A DNA stretch of 64,000 bases from Anarhynchus alexandrinus (Eukaryota > Chordata > Aves > Charadriiformes > Charadriidae): the NCBI GenBank assembly GCA_008711295.1, contig VUYV01000158.1, positions 335,181 to 399,180 of the forward strand, given 5' to 3'. This document shows positions 59,736 to 64,000 of this stretch, piece after piece. How positions within the stretch are numbered: the first letter of the stretch is position 1; the number at the start of each line of letters is the position of its first letter. The notes beneath the pieces were generated by a model, which saw nothing but the letters and a program-made list of their open reading frames with translations, did no database searches and was not told the origin of the DNA. The translations under genes were made by a program, and so were the position numbers.

Positions 59736-62700
59736 AGCTTTCAAGCTGGTCCAAGCTGATCATGTCTTTTTATTTTTTTTCCAATGTGTAACATAAAAAC
59801 CATTAATATATACTGCCCTAACTGCATATCTAGTCTTTGATTTTAGATCATAGGAGATCTTGTTTACACTGGGAGTCCATTTCATGTCCTGAAGCAAGGT
59901 TCATAAAATGAAAAGAAAACCTTTCAATGAAATAAATTTTGAAAAATTTGAGGTTGCAAAACAAATTTTGAGTTTTGAAAGCTTTCAGAACTAAATTGCA
60001 ATTTTTTTTTCAGGATACATTTAAGAAAACCTGTATGCAAAAGCAGTATTTTTAATCTTAAGAATTCAATTTTAAGTGGGCAGTAGTTACTTACGTTCTA
60101 TTTACTGCTCTAAAGGGCAGTAACAAAACCCCAATCAAGAATTTTCATTTTTAAATGAGTATTATTAAAAAGGCAAGTAGCATCAATGAGCTTGTTCTAC
60201 TTGTCTAATTGGTCTCAGCTGGGTATGTGTGAGACAGTCCACTCAGAGCAGCCTTGGCGATGATCAGATGTCACCCCACGGTGCCCGTGGCAGTACCCTG
60301 TAGCTGGGTTGTCGCAGGAAGGAAGCCTCCTGTTTTGTTGCTACACATGATCATGGTCCGTGCCATGCAGCCTTTCTAATTGCCTGAATTGCATTGAATC
60401 TCTCTAATAAATCAGTGAATGAAGAAAATGTTTACACCATTATCTACTTAACGGGTCTCATTTAGTTTTCTCCTAGACTTCTAAATGAAATGTTATTAAA
60501 ATTAATGCAATTAATTTATCTTCCAGCCATTTAAAATTAGCTGCTTACCTAAAGAGTATAGGAATATAAGTGCTCTTTAATGAGAGCATGGCTCAGGGTT
60601 TCATTTGGACTTAAATCAAATCAAGAGTGTAATTAGAGCTCTGATAACAAAGTATGTGTTCCTCGGAAACTAAGAGAAGGCTTTTGTTGTCCATCTTGTG
60701 TTCATATAAAAAACCTGGGCCCTCTTAAAGCTTGCTTTGTATGGTCTGTATCTTCTCAGGTCGTATCTGTACAGGTCTGGGTATGCTACCTTTGATGGCC
60801 TTGCTGCGCTAAGCTGGCTCTTGAGGCTATTATTCGGGATGTGTAGTTTCAAAGTGTAGTTTCATGCACAACACAGGTGTATCGGGTTCTTCACCCATTT
60901 GCACTGCTGTCATGTTGCCTCACACTGGACAAGCTGTGTTCCTCATGTCGATCACGTGTTCATGAGGGGGCACTGCGACAGCTGCTGTTTGTAAAAATCA
61001 TGTGAGAGCCGAGTTCAATGTGAGTTCAGTGTCTGTACTTACATACTAGGAGAAAACAGTTCCTGGAGGAAGAAAAGGAGGCCTTTCACCTAATTGCTGG
61101 GTGATACTCTTTTTAGCTTCTGTTGTTCAGGAGATGAAACTAGGTGAGGAGACTGGTGTCTTCAGGTTGTAAAATATATGTCTGTAGTAAGGCTAATGAA
61201 TAATCAGTGGCTTTTATGGAATGGTAATTTCTAAGTTTTATTTTTAAATTATGATATCACTAGGTTTAAAGCATCATGGAAGTAGGGTCCATTAAATATA
61301 TGAATCAAGGTGCAGACAGAAATGGTACAAGGCATGTCATAATAAGCAGAAGTCCTCGTGCCACCAGTTGGTGTGTCCAAGTGATAGCAAAGTGCTGCAA
61401 ATTCCACCTCCTTCGCAGGCGTGCAGTGTACCAGGGAAAAGGTCGGTTGGTTCTGGTGACTCTCAACAGAGGCAAAGAAGTCCCTATCGCGTCTGGAGGC
61501 GGAGGGGAGAACAAGGGCACAGTCTGAATGCTCCTGAGGGAAAAACTGAAGAGAGACAAGGGATGGTGGGGGGATGGAGGAGGGATGGTGAGGACAGGTG
61601 AGCTTGCTGATGCTCCCCTGTCGCTATAGCCATCCCTTTGTGCGCAGTATCTTCAGACGGTACGTGATGTGTGGAGGGAAGTTATCAGACTGAGATGTGC
61701 ATGTACCCAAAATCCCATTGCCTTCCTGGGACTCATGCAAAGAGAAAGATGGCAGGTTTTGTTTTCTTTAGGCACTGGAATGATTTGTTCTTTGAAATGC
61801 ATGTGTAAATTATGAGTGACTTAAATTATTTTAAAGATGGGCATTACTATGCATGACTCAGTTTTGCAGTGCTTCAGAGAGGAAGTTTTCCTTTGTTTTC
61901 AAGATACTATCAATGCCCGTTATGTTGCCAGTGAGGTGCTGTAACTTAAGTCAGAAATAGAATATGATTAAGCTATGGTAGGGCTAGGCAGACGAGAGAG
62001 AAATCAGCCTTAATCTACAGCAATTCCCGAATTGCCATGAGACTGTTGCTTATGTAACGATTGAATTGTCTGAGATTTCATCTATAAAGTGCAGCCTAGG
62101 CATTATGTATTAAGAAATCTCTTGCATCCACGTTATTTATTCTTTGATATTTATTCTTGAATCACTGAAACAGTCAACAGTAGGGAATAGACAATTAAAG
62201 GGAGAATTGCACTACTAAACACTGTGCAGTGATTACTCATTCCAGTAAAAAGATTTTTTTCCCTTTATATTTGTATTAGACAGTACAAATACATTTAACT
62301 TTTAGAAGAATATCACAGCTGAACAGTACATTTCCAAGATGTTCTGTGAAATTAATCTTTCTCTCAAAACTATGTACAGTTTTATAGGTGAACTGTGAAC
62401 CATCATCTCTGAATCTGTTCATAAACTGCTGTAGGCACTTACTCCAATACCTCTCAAATGGCTCATATTTTGAGGGTTGTTGCTCATTTTATCTCTAAAG
62501 TTGCCCATGTTCCACCAAACCTAGTATCCCTCTAGTATCCTTCTAAATATCCCTGTAGTATGCCAAGTATCTTCTCTGTTATTGAAAACTTTGCACCATA
62601 ATTAAAAGATGTCAAAGTTCACGTAGAGAAAGCTATTTATACAAAAGATACGAATTCTCCAGCTTCCATTACTTCCTGCACTCTGTTTTATGTCACACAG

Positions 62701-64000
62701 TGCCTAAACTACAGGAGGGATGAGTTCAGTGCTGTGCCCCGCAGCCTTAACTCCTGGTCATGCAGACCTGCCGGGGCACAGGGTGACTGTCCCCATCCCA
62801 CCCACATCCTCAGCCTTGGGCTGACATGCAGCCAAGGTGCATAGCCAGAGCCGTGAGATGGAAAGCGCTCCTGGGCTCAGAGTTCAGCTGGACCTATGAT
62901 GTCCTAGATTAAATTTTTTGACGTGAGATTTTAATACTTGTCACTACAGATTTCTGTCTGAAGTTAAGTGCTTTTCCCAGTGTCTACTGCTGTCATTTTA
63001 TTTTTAGCATGTGCGCAAGTGGCCAATCCAAACCATGACAATCTTGGCAGTGTTCGGTGTGTTTAGAGCCTCCCTAGCCAGCAGATCGTCCCCTGTGCAG
63101 TTAATCATAATGTGCACCTGGCCACGTAGCCAACACAGATTGTCCTGAAAGCCCAGCTGTGGGTGCTGGCTACACACTGGCCATGGCCAGCAGTGATTTA
63201 GGAGGGACCAGAGGTAATGCAGTCTATCAAAATCTGTTATCTGAATGATAGGCTTTCAACACAGAAGCAGATTGGGACCCATTCTGTCTGCTGGCAAGAT
63301 GCTACTGTGCCACTAGTTATGGCATAGCTAAACTGACCACCAAGGATCCTGGGATTTGAAACGAAGCGGAAGGAGAGAGGAGGGAAAGAACGCTACAATC
63401 GGAAGTTGGGGGTGTGCTGGTGCTCGAGCTGAAAAACCTTCATGGTGAAATGTGTAGCAGAGTGATGTTGCTCAGTGGTGACAGCACGGAGTTAGGATTT
63501 GGGTCACACAGTATCTGAGCAGCATGGTTGCACACCACTGCACCTTGAGCAGAACATGAGTGGACCTTGACTGGTGGTGTGGTGGGAAAACAGCAGACGA
63601 GGCAAATATCAGAAGGGTGCAAGTGTTAGATCCCTCAGCAGATTAGTAAACTTGACATTTGAAGTATTTCTCATCTTGTTTTTGGCAGCCAGTTTTATCA
63701 GGTGGTCACAGAAAGTCAGCCTTCTCCAGGCGAGAGCTGAGGTGCACTGTCTGTGGATTGTGAACCAGCTGTTAGCCTGACAGGGAGGCAGTCGTATACA
63801 CCAAGTGCGAGCGGGAAGATGGTTTGAGAGTGAAAAGCAGACACAACTGATTTAAAAGCATTCAGCACAGCAAGTACTGTTTATAGTTGTATGGGATATA
63901 GCTGCTAAGTCAGCATCAAAGAGGCAATAAGTTCTCAAAGACTGAGAACTGGGACCTAAAAATGAGTGCCTGAGCAGAGATCATCAGCTTAAAAAAAAAA
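59736..64000. other. Unique stretch, window end
   Basis: No gene recognised. It includes an AT-rich segment with many TAAT cores (60480-60660), a CpG-richer segment followed by a purine/G-rich run and a CAGGTGAGC donor (61350-61605), and a GC-richer segment (62730-62890). The sequence ends in an A run at 63991-64000, too short to call a retroposon tail. Confidence 0.5.
61559..61595 (+). repeat. G-rich purine run, possible G-quadruplex
   Basis: Repeated GGATGG, GGTGGGGGG and GGAGGAGGG words on the plus strand give at least four G tracts of two or more within about 30 bases. The run ends just before a CAGGTGAGC splice-donor match. Confidence 0.45.

Noticed and set aside
1..64000. CRISPR arrays, bacterial operons, tRNA or rRNA genes, known microRNAs
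   Set aside because: None of the required structures or sequences were found on either strand by eye; the window is ordinary vertebrate nuclear DNA.

Overview
The window reads as nuclear DNA of a bird. The best evidence is repeat content: four recent to middle-aged CR1 LINE 3' ends, at least two carrying the typical ATTCTATG-type tail, and two solo LTRs of the avian ERVL-like type whose U3 start is widespread in bird genomes. The base composition is AT-rich (judged by eye), CpG is sparse, and there is no bacterial-style gene packing. One ambiguous base (N, 36328) sits in a poly-T run, as expected of a draft assembly.

I find no complete protein-coding gene and no tRNA, rRNA or other confident RNA gene. 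The long open frames (154 codons at 56330-56794 minus, 140 at 51093-51515 plus, 116 at 33447-33797 minus) have no family signature. One is partly explained by an old MIR-like SINE. The simplest reading is intergenic DNA or the inside of one or more very long introns.

Layout. 1-3145: unique AT-rich DNA with a small dyad and a TC/TA microsatellite. 3146-6566: a repeat cluster holding a minus-strand CR1, an LTR at 3587-4233 and a second LTR at 6011-6566. 8472-8575: a short plus-strand CR1 3' end. 13376-25260: unique DNA with decayed MIR-, CR1- and L2-like pieces and small tandem duplications. 28321-28360: an exact 20-bp tandem duplication. 30136-30830: an ancient CR1 on the minus strand. 32530-32990: a strand-asymmetric purine-rich block. 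34141-34330: a small CpG cluster. 36889-36958: a MIR-head-like fragment. 43476-43758: a CR1 with an internal deletion. 43967-44023: a near-ideal branch point, pyrimidine tract, AG, 16-nt segment and GTGAGG donor, the best candidate for a microexon. 45000-64000: more short open frames, several weak exon-like segments on both strands, three further MIR-like fragments and two GC/CpG-richer patches (about 58930-59160 and 61350-61600), each followed by a good splice donor.

I see no novel multi-gene system. The observations most worth checking are the microexon candidate, the CpG cluster at 34.2 kb, the GC-rich patches ending in donors, and the pair of solo LTRs.
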